64,000 bases of DNA. It comes from Troglohyphantes excavatus (lineage: Eukaryota > Arthropoda > Arachnida > Araneae > Linyphiidae). Shown in pieces: positions 23,732 to 35,515 of the stretch. A model generated the notes under the pieces. That model had not been told where the DNA came from, did no database searches, and was given only the letters and a program-made list of their open reading frames with translations. The translations under genes and the position numbers were made by a program. Positions within the stretch are counted from its first letter, which is position 1. Each line of letters starts with the position of its first letter. Location of the stretch: the NCBI GenBank assembly GCA_963932185.1, contig OZ010666.1, positions 60,557,619 to 60,621,618 on the forward strand. Reading direction: 5' to 3'.

Positions 23732-23997
23732 CCCTTTGCACTCCGATGTCGCCTCTCAGGCGCCAACATAACGACCCGTTCTTTTGATTCCCTGTTCTTT
23801 AAAATAAATCAGAACAGCATGATCTTGGGTTTAGAACATCAATCTTATTTTCAAGTTGTTCTCTTGCAAATACAAAACAGATTAGGATTTTTTTCCATTT
23901 ATGAGTATAAAAATAAATCTATGGAAAAGAACGTAAAGAGGAATAACTGTTCCATAGAAAGAACACAAATCGTAAAGTATTCTTGGAGTGCAAAGGG
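23732..23997 (+). mobile_element. piggyBac-type MITE, copy A (intact ends)
   Basis: Perfect 13-bp inverted termini CCCTTTGCACTCC / GGAGTGCAAAGGG, flanked by TTAA at 23728-23731 and 23998-24001. CCC-starting termini with TTAA duplication are the piggyBac signature. 266 bp, no coding capacity. A probable empty site is present near 41150. Confidence 0.88.
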
Positions 23998-24001
23998 TTA
24001 A

Positions 24002-25310
24002 TATTCAACTTCAAGCATATTTTTTTTATATAATTATCCACCATAAACATGAAAAGAACACACTAAAAAATACATATTTAAAAAAAACAGGATATAATTA
24101 TTCAATTAAAAAAACGTAAATAGCGAACATATTCCACGAATGCAAATAGTTAATTAAATGTATTTTTTTTACTTAAAAACAAATTACTTCTAAAATCTAT
24201 TTATTATTAACGTTAATGTTTATTTTATTCAAAAACAAATAGCTATCAAGCAAAAGACTACAGATCTTTTAAAAAAATAGTTAACATTTTTATAGTTTTG
24301 GACGTTAAATGCGAATTATAGAAAAAAGGGATTTTTTAGACTCTCATACATTAAATGTATTTCTGCACTAAAATTGTGAAATATCCCTTTGCATACTTGG
24401 GTAGTCAATATCGTTGGGCCAGGGCTAAAACTTGATAACTCCATAGGAAGATGATTAAGGTATTGCATACAAGTTCTTAGTTGAAGTACTCGCCCGTAGA
24501 TATATCATAAGGCGAGTTCTTTAACTAGGTACTTATATGTGATACCGTAACCTTCCAATGGAGTTATCTAATTGTACCACTGACCCTACGATATCAGGAG
24601 CGCTCATGCAGAAACAACCAAACCAGATCGCAAATAGCATAAACAGAAAAAACGTTCGGAAAATGTATGCATTTAATCGAACCTTGGTTCTTCAAGTTTT
24701 AAAATAAAATTGATACTTTTGGTAATATTAAAAAAAATTGCAAAAACAAATAGACGACATCCTGTTTTACAAAATTCAATGCTCGGAAAGTTAAAATTGC
24801 GGCCCATGGCAACCTTTTGTCTGGGCGATAAATAATTGTTTTCTTCTTTGAAAATATGGTAAACCTGGCTCCCTTCGGCCGCAATTGGGCTATTGCCTCA
24901 ATGTTTATCTCATTTTTTATAATGTTTGACATGTCTTATTTTGAATGAGCACTCCTCATTCTTTTGACGTTTTAGATACAAATTAGACTTTCATTGCATA
25001 CATATGCATTTTTTATTATTATATCTCATCAAACAGTTATATTGATTTACAATAACTTACAAAAACACATTATATATTAAAAAATAAAATATATACAGAA
25101 ATATTTCCGGAACGACAATAGGATTGATTCAAATGCATTCAATATAATCTAAAATATCTTTTTCTATGTACCTAACTACGCGATTGATTTGTTTTTCAAA
25201 TTCCTTGCATTTTCTTTGCATGTCTTAAATTTCCCATTTAAAGAACATATAAAGAATGCAAATATTTAACAGAAAATAATGTTTCGTACAATGGGTCTAC
25301 CTCTTCATAT
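24002..25310. other. Intergenic, no supported feature
   Basis: The first ~150 bp resemble the flank at 41140-41330, suggesting both belong to one old dispersed repeat. The remainder is AT-rich without genes. Confidence 0.4.
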
Positions 25311-25680
25311 TTTTATTCTTCAGCCGAACATTCCGCCTTGGAATGCTTGCTGTCAGAGATCGGAAAGAGTAGATAAACTCCAAGCACCTTCCTTTTCACT
25401 TCCGTTCAGAACAAATTCTCGTTGACGATTGTTATCGGGATCGGCCGGCCTGCCATGAAAGACAAAAGTCTGCAGCCAATGAGAAAACGTCGAATGTGTG
25501 TGATGTGTGCCAAACGATTTTGCTTCGGCCGGTCCCGAGTGCTATAATCTACATTACCGTTCTATAGTGTTTATTCTTGTTACTTTGATGTAGATTTTAT
25601 TTTTAGAACGTGTCTTTTATTTGTGTGTGAAGAATGTAATCTAGAGGAAGTTCAAATAAAAATTCATTTTCCTTGTTGTT
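25311..25680. other. GC-raised patch of unknown nature
   Basis: Markedly richer in G+C than its surroundings (for example CGGGATCGGCCGGCCTGCC and TCGGCCGGTCCCGAG), with AATAAA words near 25656 and a 25-T run soon after. No frame longer than about 60 codons and no recognised motif. It could be a non-coding RNA, a retroposed fragment or a regulatory CpG-like element. Confidence 0.3.
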
Positions 25681-25699
25681 TTTTTGATGATTTCTGTTA

Positions 25700-25724
25700 T
25701 TTTTTTTTTTTTTTTTTTTTTTTT
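25700..25724. repeat. Poly(T) run, 25 bp
   Basis: Uninterrupted T run, possibly the poly(A) tail of a minus-strand retroposon or simple slippage. Confidence 0.9.
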
Positions 25725-27212
25725 GTAAATGAGAAGTAAACATTCAACGCGTGTTAATTCACATTGAGGTGATTTGTAGGAAACAGAAAATGGCTTTTCC
25801 AAAATAACTCGTGTACAGATTTTTCAGTTTGAACTCAACAACTTTCAATCAACTTGGAAGTTTATTTCAATGACACAAATGTGTGTGTGTGTTTGAACAA
25901 ATAAAAAGGGTTAGTTCTGTAAAAAGTTTAAAGGCGTAATATTCTCATTTTGTGAAATTTGGACAAAACACATTTTGAATGTTTGCTCCACATATTCTGT
26001 TTGTAAAATTGCTTTTGTAAAAATTGATATAGAATCAAAACAAAAAAGATTCTGCACTTTTTTCTTCGAAACAATTATAAAATAATTTGCTGTTATTTGA
26101 AACATTTACTGCAAAATCTGCAGACAAACTACAAAAAACTGCAAATTTCACCATAGCATTTTTTTTAAGTATGCAATTCTACAAATTGTTTGCAGAAAAT
26201 TTGTAAATGAGCTATTTTTTTTATGAAGAAAAAGTGCAGAATTTTTCTGCTGTAGTATCTGGCTAGCCTACAACTAAACTTTTCAAGGTTCATATAAAAC
26301 GTATGGTAAACATAGACCTGTCTAGCATTTAAGGACACATTTACTTTTCAATATAAAATTTTGATATTAAATACTATATTTTTTTTTAATTTGAAAGTGA
26401 TTTTAAACACGTTTTTAAATAAACTTACCTGCATTTCACGTTTATATATTTAAAAAAAAATACAATTAATAAAAAATTAACTAAATATGTCAAAGTTATT
26501 AGTGCCAAAAAAATTTAACTAATAAAACTCATTACTGCCCTAGGATTCAATAAATTAACCATAAAATTTAATATAATATATTTCATAATTCTTATTACAG
26601 TAAATTATAATTGTACATTTAATTATCAATAATAATTTTAATTTATTCATTAAAAATTATATTAATGCATTTGCAAAAATCTAGAAGTCAAATTGCTGAG
26701 AATATTGTTTAATAAACTATTGTAATAGTTTGTAGAACGCTGTAGTTTACAAGCCGTGGTCCGCGTACCGTGGTTGTCCGTGAGAGCGTCTAAAGTAGTC
26801 GAAGAAAATCAATTGTTAATCTATATATCAGTTTTATGTTCTTTATATTCTTACTGTTCTCTTTTTTTTAATGTTCTTAAGTAAGTTAAGTTCCACCTTC
26901 TGACCGTTAAGAAAATTAACCAAATTGTAAAGTTGTTTTCTCTGTTAGAAAGTTTAAATGATATTTTAATAAATTTATATAATTTTATTTTTAAAAAAAC
27001 AACTTGTTTATTCTTAAAGAGATGGCTTTGAATTTATACCCCAATAAAAAAAGTTTGGCAAATATTAGAAAATAAAGTATTTTTAAGAATTTAAAAAGTG
27101 TGTGTAGTGCTGGAAAAACTAGAGAAAAATGGACGCAAAAATACGTTTGTAACTGTCAGAAGGTAAGTATTAATTAGTTATATATCAGTTTTATTTTGAT
27201 TAAGTTATTTAT

Positions 27213-27370
27213 CAGTTTTATGTTCTTATTGTTCTCTTTATGTTCTTATTGTTCTCTTTATGTTTTTATTGTGTTCTTATTGTTCTCTTTATGTTCTTAT
27301 TGTTCTCTTTATGTTCTTATTGTTCTCTTTATGTTCTTATTGTTCTCTTTATGTTCTTATCGTTCTGTTA
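27213..27370 (+). repeat. 20-bp minisatellite
   Basis: TGTTCTTATTGTTCTCTTTA repeats about seven to eight times with small variants. It creates a spurious Ser/Leu/Phe/Tyr-rich open frame. Confidence 0.92.
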
Positions 27371-28490
27371 ATGTTTTTTTTCCCTCTTTGTGTTCTTAAG
27401 TAAGTTAAGTTATTAAATTTAAGTTACATATCAATTTTATGTTAATTAAGTTATATAACAGTTTTATGTTAATTAAGTTAGACATCAGTTTTAATATATA
27501 GGCTGAAAATTTATTTATGTTTATTCGTGTCTGTAATTTTATATGTAAATTCCCATTCAATAATGACAAAGGAAGTATTTGATTCTAAATTTGAAACTTG
27601 TTTTAAAACTTAAACTAATTTTAAAAAAAAACTAATTTAAGGTGTGTGTTTTGTGTGTGTGAATAAATGTAAAAAGCGTCCAACAGGACGTAAGACTAAT
27701 TGCTTTTGTAGATGATCAATCAGCTAAATACTTCCTGTCTGTCTCTTCTACAAATTCGAATATCTCCAAGTAAAAAATATATTAATTTTTAAAAAAAAAA
27801 CCTGCATTAGCAATATATTTTCTTTATAATTTTATCCACCTGAATGCACATTTGTGCTCAAAGAAACATACCGAGAAAATACGGAGTGAAAATAAATAAA
27901 TTGACTAAAATGGTCAACGAAGAACGCGTTATTAATACGGGGTTTATGAAAACGACATATTACAAAACTAAGACCATACATTACAAAAAGAAAAAAGATA
28001 GGCTGAGATTAGGACGAATAAATTCTTTACGTCCATTGGAAAAATAGTTACGACGTTTTTAAAATTATAATTCATATTCTAAGATAATGAACAAACAATT
28101 TGATGTTACAACTTTCTTTTGAAAGGAAGATGCAACTTTAAGAGTCTTATAACAATCGGATTATTAGTTTCCAAGATTTAAATAACCAATCACAGATCCC
28201 CCTCCTCCCTGTAATTTTATTAGTATAAATTATTATATGTAGTTTTTAAGCAACCCTGGCAGTAACGCCCTATTACTTCGAGGTCGACGAGCTTTTTCAA
28301 TCCCCCCCCCCCCCTAATCGCTGCACTTATACTGGTGAGCAAGTTCTCGCGTTTTCCTACGTATCGGTCGCGCTTCCCTACCGAGACAGAAGACTGGTAG
28401 TTGTTTAATTGATTTGACAAACCAACCAATCCAGCGGCTCAGATCTAAAACACAAGTGCCACAGAAGAAAAACGCGAGGATATTTTCCTC

Positions 28491-28657
28491 AGCTTTAAGG
28501 CCTGGCACGTGTCCTTGTGCTTTTCATCAGCAGACGCCGCGCTTGTCGTTTGAGACACTAGATTGGTTGCTTTCCTTCAAGACACTGAATTTATTGGAAG
28601 TCAAGAGCAGCGTCTACTGATGAGAAACGCAAGGACATGGGTCTGGTCTTTAAAGTT
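28491..28657. mobile_element. Hairpin MITE
   Basis: Left arm GTCCTTGTGCTTTTCATCAG followed by CAGACGCCGCGCTTGTC is mirrored by GTCAAGAGCAGCGTCTACTG and GAGAAACGCAAGGAC. Arms of about 65 bp around a ~50-bp centre. Terminal duplication not found, so the true ends may lie further out (a CCAGCGG-type word and a complementary CCGCTCTGG flank it). Confidence 0.65.
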
Positions 28658-29317
28658 CAAGCTCAACCGCTCTGGTATTTATCAAATCAAAGGGCCAGTC
28701 GTTAACATAATGTCCGAATGTTCAGATAAACGCAGATATAATTATTTTTAAACATAAAATATGTTTAGAAAACATTAACAACGCGAAACTGTCAGGAATA
28801 AGTAAGTTTTTTTAAAACTCATCACACGTATTATTCACTTATGATGAATATAAACGCACAAAAAAACTTGATGTCGTAAAATTCTTAAATATGAAATATG
28901 CATTAAACTTATAAACTTAGGAAGATACACCAAGAAAAATATGTGCTGATTCGTAATTTAATTATGTGAAGGAATCAAACTTGTAGAAATCAAAGAAAGG
29001 ATTTAGAATTGGTGTTGTGAATAAAAGAGTACCGGGAGGACGTTGGCAAAACAATCCAAAACTTCTATGGGGCAATTTATATTCGTAACGCACGTATTGG
29101 AAAAGGAGGATTATTGTGCATGGCTATGGCGTGATATATGGGTCACAGTGGTTGCTTGACGAAGCAAAACTTAGTAGAAAATATTCTGAAATTTGTTTCA
29201 CAAACTTTGATATGCCGCTTTTTACATAAATCATATTTCTATAGGGATGTCTGATAAAATACACAAAATTAAAGCTTTTTTACTGTCTTTTAATTGTAAA
29301 TTTTATCGTGACGTGAG

Positions 29318-29436
29318 GCCAACGGCCATACCATGATGAATCTACCAGTTCGCGTCAGATCGCCAAAGCCAAGCATCATCGGACTCGGTCAGTACTAGGA
29401 AGGGTGACCACATGAGAACACCACTTGCTGTAAGCC
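29318..29436 (+). ncRNA. 5S rRNA-like domain (pseudogene or SINE head)
   Basis: 119 bp, the length of 5S rRNA, aligning without gaps to animal 5S: GCCAACGGCCATACCA at the start, GTTCGCGTCAGATCGCC, an A-box-like AAGCCAAGC, a C-box-like CGGTCAGTACTAGGAAGGG then GTGACC, and GAACACCACTTGCTGT near the end. I estimate about three quarters identity from memory of insect 5S. Changes inside the C box argue against a functional rRNA gene. A short A-rich linker joins it to a tRNA-like sequence. Confidence 0.8.
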
Positions 29437-29665
29437 TAAAAAAGGGGCCCGATGGCACTAGCTATTCACAGTATTCAGCTAGCAATCAGATGATTGAGAG
29501 TTCGAATCGAAGCGGACTTGACGAAAACAGTTAAGCTGTAGCGATCGGTGAGTGGCCAGATTCGCGCTTAAATTACCAAAGTGTTCCAAATATATCCTCA
29601 ATTTCCACAGACATGCATACGGAACTGGTGCATGTTAATCCGATCGGGCTTTTGAAGTATGTTTT
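29437..29665 (+). mobile_element. Old tRNA-derived SINE joined to the 5S-like domain
   Basis: Begins with a tRNA-like head (CAGCTAGCAATCAGATGATT, B box GAGTTCGAATC), followed by the conserved GCGGACTTGACGAAAA, GATCGG, and GGAACTGGTGCATG-TTAATCCGATCGGG blocks of the SINE-1 family found elsewhere in the window. Diverged, so older than the other copies. Confidence 0.7.
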
Positions 29666-29974
29666 GTACTGCCGTGTATTGTAATATGAGTTTAAGATTG
29701 GTTGACCTAACGTCGCACTAAACAATGGCGTAAAATATCCTGATTGTTGGGAAGCTATCCGATAAGATTATAGAGTAATATAATGCATCTGTGTAGAAAT
29801 TCAAGGAATAATTTTTACAAATATCGTCAATCATAAATTTATATTTTTGTAGTAAAATTTTATTGAAGAGAGTCCATTTATTACGTGACGCAATTTTAGA
29901 CCTTTTTTACTTCCTTCTCCGTGTTTTACGCCTTCACATTAACTATACGCACTTCATATTACGTCACGATAAAA

Positions 29975-30160
29975 GTTGTGGTTAATTGTTGTCGCACTAG
30001 AGCTGCACATTAGGCTATTTGGGACGGTTGTCAGAAGTATATTCCCAAGAAAAGATCAGGGAACACTGCCTCGTATAGTATTTTTAAACCATGGGCAGAT
30101 GAAGAGAACAACACCTGAGTTGGCACCCAACGCAACCTCAGTAGGCGTTAAGAAACGCAG
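29975..30160 (-). mobile_element. SINE-1 3' fragment
   Basis: Carries the family's 3' block in reverse (GTCGCACTAGAGCTGCACA ... GGCACCCAACGC). Diverged copy without visible target duplication. Confidence 0.75.
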
Positions 30161-30496
30161 GAAATTTAAAGTGTTTTATACAAAAAAAATATATATATAA
30201 AATATGTTACCGGTTACATAGGCCATCCGGTAAGGCAGCTTTTTCACAATCCGGGAGAGCTGGTGACGTCAACGGTGGCCAGAGACAACGTAATCCAATG
30301 AGAACTTTCTCACGTAGTCCGTTCCGACATTGTGTACCCATTGTCCTGTTGTTTTGAAAAAAAGTGATAATGGTACTTGATTGGTAATTTAAGAGATCTT
30401 TGCTCGCCGGATGTAGGTTGCTTTATCAGTGTTATCCTTATATGCATAATCAATAACACACACAAACATTCACACACAAAACCATGTGTTTTAGAT

Positions 30497-30835
30497 TGGG
30501 GGGCCTCCGTGGCCCAGTGGATAAATGCGTCAGCAGAGAATCAGAGGATTCCTGTTTCGATCCTGTGCGACGGACTTGACAAGGAAAAGTAAAAAAAGTA
30601 ATAATATTGTGATCGGAGGGTGTCAGCTTCGCTACAAAATACTAGAAAACTCGTCCAGAACATCCAACGTATTATACTGGCGTGTATACGGGACTGGTGC
30701 ACGATAAATCTGATCGGGGTGCAAAGTCTCGACGTCTTTTGAAGGCGTTGGGTGCCAGCTCAGGTGTTGTCCTCGTCATCTGACCATGGTTCAAAAATAC
30801 GAGGCATCGTTCCCGGGTCTTTCATTGTTTTAATT
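30497..30835 (+). mobile_element. SINE-1 copy with tRNA head
   Basis: tRNA-like head GGCCTCCGTGGCCCAGTGG with B box TGTTTCGATCC, then GTATACGGGACTGGTGCACG and GACCATGGTTCAAAAATACG. The 3' end is replaced by an inverted fragment at 30852. Confidence 0.8.
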
Positions 30836-30851
30836 TTTGGTTTTGGTTAAT

Positions 30852-31010
30852 TAACGTCACACTAGAGCTGCACAGTGGACTATTTGCGGCGGTTCGGGGT
30901 CTATCTCGAAGGAAAGACCTGTGTCTTTCCTTGGAGATAGACCTCGAACCGTCGTCAATAGCCCACTATGCAGCTCTAGTGCGACGTTATTTAATCAAAC
31001 CAAACCCAAA
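30852..31010. repeat. Head-to-head SINE-1 3' ends forming a hairpin
   Basis: CACTAGAGCTGCACAGTGG ... GGTCTATCTCGAAGGAAAGA is followed at once by its near complement, ending AGCTCTAGTGCGACG. Arms of about 65 bp with almost no loop. Confidence 0.82.
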
Positions 31011-31019
31011 TTTTTAGAT

Positions 31020-31330
31020 AGGTTTGATTAATTAATGTCGCACTAGAGCTGCACAGTGGGCTATTGGCGACGGTTCGGGGCGGGCCTATCTCGAAGTAAA
31101 ATTGGTTTGGTTAACTAACGTCGAACTAGAGCTGAACAGTGGACTATTGACGACGGTTCGGGGGCTATGCATTAGGAAATACCGTGGAACGATGTCTCGA
31201 ATTTTTGAACCATTGTCTGATAACAAGAAAAACACCCGAGCTGGCAACCGACGCAACCACAATAGGCTTCAGGACATTGGACTCCGATCAGGTTTATCGT
31301 GCACCAGTTCCGTATACTCACCAGTATAAT
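31020..31330 (-). mobile_element. Two further SINE-1 3' fragments in tandem
   Basis: GTCGCACTAGAGCTGCACAG at 31037 and a diverged copy (CGAACTAGAGCTGAACAGTG) at 31120 follow each other in the same orientation. Confidence 0.75.
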
Positions 31331-31399
31331 TTGTTGGAAATTTTATGCTATTTCTTAGTATTTAAAAAAATATTTAACATTGTCCATCTATAATAATTA

Positions 31400-31520
31400 A
31401 TGACTTTGTTTGCGGATTGCAAAAACTCTTTCTTAGGCGAATAAGTCTCAAAATTTACATGCAAAATATATGTATACTTAAGGCTCGGATTTGTAAAATT
31501 CCACTTGTTTTTTAAATGAA
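31400..31520 (+). mobile_element. Fragment of the tRNA-Lys-like element
   Basis: TTTGCGGATTGCAAAAAC ... GGATTTGTAAAATTCCA follows the same order as 49705-49835. Confidence 0.55.
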
Positions 31521-31536
31521 TCTTACTCTAGTAACT

Positions 31537-31636
31537 CTATACTCGAGAACAACCTAAGTTGAGCCTAAAGCAATTGAATATTTATACATATCATAGCTTC
31601 CGCTTCAGGTTCAACTTAGCTTGTCCCCGAGTATAG
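31537..31636. mobile_element. 100-bp palindromic mini-MITE, copy 2
   Basis: Reverse-complement relative of 7868-7967, with termini CTATACTCGAG and CGAGTATAG. The internal stem can fold into a hairpin of about 45 bp. Confidence 0.75.
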
Positions 31637-31639
31637 TAA

Positions 31640-34620
31640 ATTTTTTTTCTAATTTTCATATATTGTTTTACAAAATTATATTCTATTTTCTACTAATTTT
31701 TCTTTCATATTTTCAATTGTGACTTCTCCACGCACTGAAAGTTAATTTAAAGAACATCATTCATGCAAATGTCTCAAGCAAAGAATACTTTTTAAAATTC
31801 GTTATGGTATCACAAGTATTCAGTTACATATAAAAATATCAAAATGCCACTTCAAATACCACTTCATGTCCAATTTAATTAGTCTTATTTGGATATTTTT
31901 TAATTTATAGTGTATTAATAAAAAATATGGTATTTTGAGTGTCTTCTGATCGAATAATCAAAATGTAATGAAAAATAATAGGTTATATGTGTGTAAAGTA
32001 TGGATAAGAGCGAGATGATCTTTAACAATTCTTGAAATTTATTTTTAATCAGTCCTTCATTGCGTTTACCAGAACAAGGCACCGTTATTAAGAATATCCT
32101 CAACAAGTGGAATGTTGTTCAAAAAAAATAATTGATCTTGGGCAAGTTCGAGTGTGCGCACTTCCTTCAAAAATAGGGACTCCAGTGTCTTGAATCATTT
32201 TTTATTTCAGGTTCTAAGCTTTAATATACTCGATAACAATACCAAAATAAATACTTGATATTTCAGGGAATAATGATTTCAAATATATCCTTGTTTATTG
32301 TATATGTTAGTTTCCAGAATGCGTTAAATCTTCTTAAGACGGTGACCGAATTACCGGGTCTTTCCCTTAAAAAACGCAGATAAATCTGCGGCTCGAAACA
32401 AAGAACAATTTTATAATTTTTAAAAAACTATTTTGAATATATTAATTTTAGATTTCTAAATTAAATAGAAAACAATGTCTCTTTTCAAGTCAATGAATTC
32501 CGTGATTTTCGTAACATTACAAGAAGGCTGAGCCTTAAACTTTGAAGCCATTTTTTTTCAAAACTGTCAATTGTGACATACTTATTTCAAGCCACAGAAA
32601 GTCACATTACTTTAAAGTATAATTTTCAAAACCATCACAGCTAAAAAACTTATTTTTTTTTGTTAAAACCTACACAAAAACTGTTCATAAACAATTACAA
32701 TTTTTAACTTTTTGGGATTAAACCTTAATAATGCAGGCTTCCAATTGCCTTGCTTAAAACCTTTAGCGAACTTCAAAAATCCTGTATTATCACAAATTTA
32801 ATTTATCTTTATTTTTTTTATTGAATAACAACTTTTCGTAAACTTGGTGTTGTAAGGGAAAACTATCTCCATCTAGTGTGAATTTGAGTTTAAGGTTCAT
32901 TTGAATTCTCAAATTGTAATCTGTATAATACTTAATTGAAGAGCTGAGTATGAATATAATTGATAATTTAGGGAATTATAAAAAAAAAACGCTTTACAGT
33001 TTCTAAGATAACAGTACGCAATAAAAGTGTACACATGCTTTTCACACTGAAAACCGCCTTATTTGAAGACATTGAACGTTCTAGAAGTACAGCAGACCAT
33101 AAAATGTTCCTTCACCCAGAAAGTATATTTTTTTCCTCAAAAATTTCACTTAATATGTTCATCCTCTCAGCTCTTCAATGGGATAGGTGGGTGAACATAA
33201 ATTATTATTAATTGTCAGAAACGCTTGTCAGTTATTTTCTATTCCTTACACTAACTCAACAAGCTTTTAAATTACTCATGAAAAATAAGTGAATTGTCAC
33301 TTGCCACATCTCTGTAATAAGGCATCGATATATTAAGTGTTGGTGTTTGGATTGGTCGAAATAAAAGACACAATACACAATTTTTAAACTACAAAATAAA
33401 CTTTTAACTCCGAGTGAGCACCAGACACGAGGTCGACAACCCTTTGGTCCTTCAGACTACAACATTCATATTGGCTACAAAATATAATTCTATATCTACA
33501 ACTTGCAAGAGAGCTGGTCCGCCTTCAGTCGCATCCACGCGAATCAGAGTAACTACACCAAAATAGCATCATCCAGATAATTTTTCTTCTTTTTTTAGAG
33601 ATTCTTGAGGAAGTTCAACAGTAATTTATCACAAAATTTTGTACAAACGGTTTTGATTCTAATTCACAGAGCATTCTCTCGATAAGCAACGATTGGGACA
33701 TTGAACGACGAGGATCTGCCACCAGGATACACGAAATCTTGAAATCAGCATGCGAATTATCGACGCGAGTAAAGCTCTTAGGGTAGGTGTTCGTGTTCGT
33801 ATCAGACTACAACTTGTCTATAGGAATTGTACACATGTATCACAGAAAACTACGTATCACACTAGCTGATAATACGTTTAAATAATACGAGTACGTATTC
33901 AATTATAAAATTTGATCTACAATTTGCGCTCTAGAACATTGCAATAATGTAAGTATCGGAATTTATGCCTCGTGTATTGAAAATCTAATATTGTCATTTT
34001 TACTATAAGTTATCAAAAATTAAAAAAAAATTAAGTGAACTGAAACATTGTAATATAACATTAATACAACAGTAAACTTTTGATTTTCGTTACTATTCTC
34101 ATTTACTTATACCTTTAAATGCTAGGATTGAAACTTACCAATTAAAATGAATTAATCTTTTTTAAGAGTAGTATATTCATATAAATTAATTTATATTGAT
34201 GCCAAGTTTCCATGCGCTCTCAATACTTTAGTTGGAATAAGCATTTAATTGGCTAATTATAGGCATGCTATTATAATAGTCAGAATAATTGTTAGGGGAA
34301 GTCGTAATATCAATAAATACTTTCAATAAAAGACTAATTTTTTTTTGTTAAATCATTAGTTAAAATAAGACTTTTTCGAGTAATCATTTTCAGGGTTCAA
34401 CACTTATACATAATTTCCGATACAAATTTGATAAAAAAGATACTAGCTAAAGCGGTGGGTAGCCTTTGTCCACCGACTTATAAACTACATAGACTTCGCA
34501 TTACCCATTTCGAGATGAAGGAATTTGAATACATAATTAGTGACTCCAACTGGTATTGGAAGAGCATCAACGTGTTCTTTATTTGTTTAAAATTTAATTA
34601 AAGTAATTGAAACATACAAA
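31640..34620. other. Intergenic, no supported gene
   Basis: AT-rich. A slightly GC-richer stretch at 33400-33800, preceded by AATAAAAGACAC, has an LTR-fragment flavour but no defined ends. Nothing else stands out. Confidence 0.35.
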
Positions 34621-34626
34621 ATCAGA

Positions 34627-34798
34627 TTTGTATGGATATAACTAAAATCTTTAGTAATTGATAAATTTCCGTTCAATAGTTTAAAACTCCAAAATGGCAA
34701 CTTATCATTTATACTGTGCTATGTTGCCATTTTGGAGTTATAAAACTATTGGACAGAAATTTATCAATTTCTGTAGATTTTAGTTATATTCATACAAA
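34627..34798. mobile_element. 172-bp near-complete hairpin MITE
   Basis: TTTGTATGGATATAACTAAA ... CTCCAAAATGGCAAC (to 34701) is mirrored from GTTGCCATTTTGGAG (34723) to GTTATATTCATACAAA. Arms about 75 bp with few mismatches, loop about 21 bp. Confidence 0.85.
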
Positions 34799-35149
34799 GC
34801 ATTGAAATTCCGGATTATTGGAATGGTATCGAAAAACTGGTTATGCGATGTTTAGTTCAAAGAGGATAGAAGGTATAGAGAAGACACTGCATTATACTCC
34901 GTGAAAAAAAAATTGAAGCCTCGCTTTCATGCTACATCATACCGAATCTCTGTAGTCAGCATAGCTCTAGTCTTCTATTACTCAAAACAACAAATTTACC
35001 TTTTTTCAAAATAATTTCTTTTGTTAATAGAATAAAATACTATATTTAGCTTTCATGTCGCTCTCAGTTAGGGTGACACAACCTAACGTATTAGTAGCAT
35101 AAAGTTCAAGAATAGCTTCAACTGTCAATCACTCATGTCAACTCTACTT

Positions 35150-35515
35150 CTTCTATACTCCTTGGTCCAGTCAGTGCCTTTGCCTTACCAGCAGGTATCC
35201 TGGTGGCAATCTTCGTTCAATGCCTAATCAAGATCTGGTGTGGTGATGACCCGATAGATGGCGCTGGGATGGACTGCTTCCTGCCTACAGCTGTAAAACA
35301 TCAATGGCGCATCTACTTCGGTCAATGGAGGAGGGAGGAAGTTGTGGCCTGCTATGGGATACCAGTGTGACGTATAAAAATAAGTAGGGAGAGTAAAAAT
35401 GATTTCATATTTTGCAGCAAAAGGGGGATTTCCATTCCACTCGATGCTCCTTTCCCCCCTAAAAAACTGAAAACGTGAGGGGTGCTGCGACCCCTGCACC
35501 GATTGCAGCCGCATT
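35150..35515. other. GC-raised patch, probable transposon remnant
   Basis: Higher G+C than its flanks (CCGATAGATGGCGCTGGGAT; GTGAGGGGTGCTGCGACCCC). It contains a 96-codon minus-strand frame without recognised domains. No terminal repeats found. Confidence 0.3.

Noticed and set aside
29318..29436. Functional 5S rRNA gene
   Set aside because: About a quarter of positions differ, including the internal control region, and there is no tandem 5S repeat.
33340..33800. Solo LTR of a retrotransposon
   Set aside because: An AATAAA and some GC rise are present, but no TG/CA ends or target duplication could be fixed.
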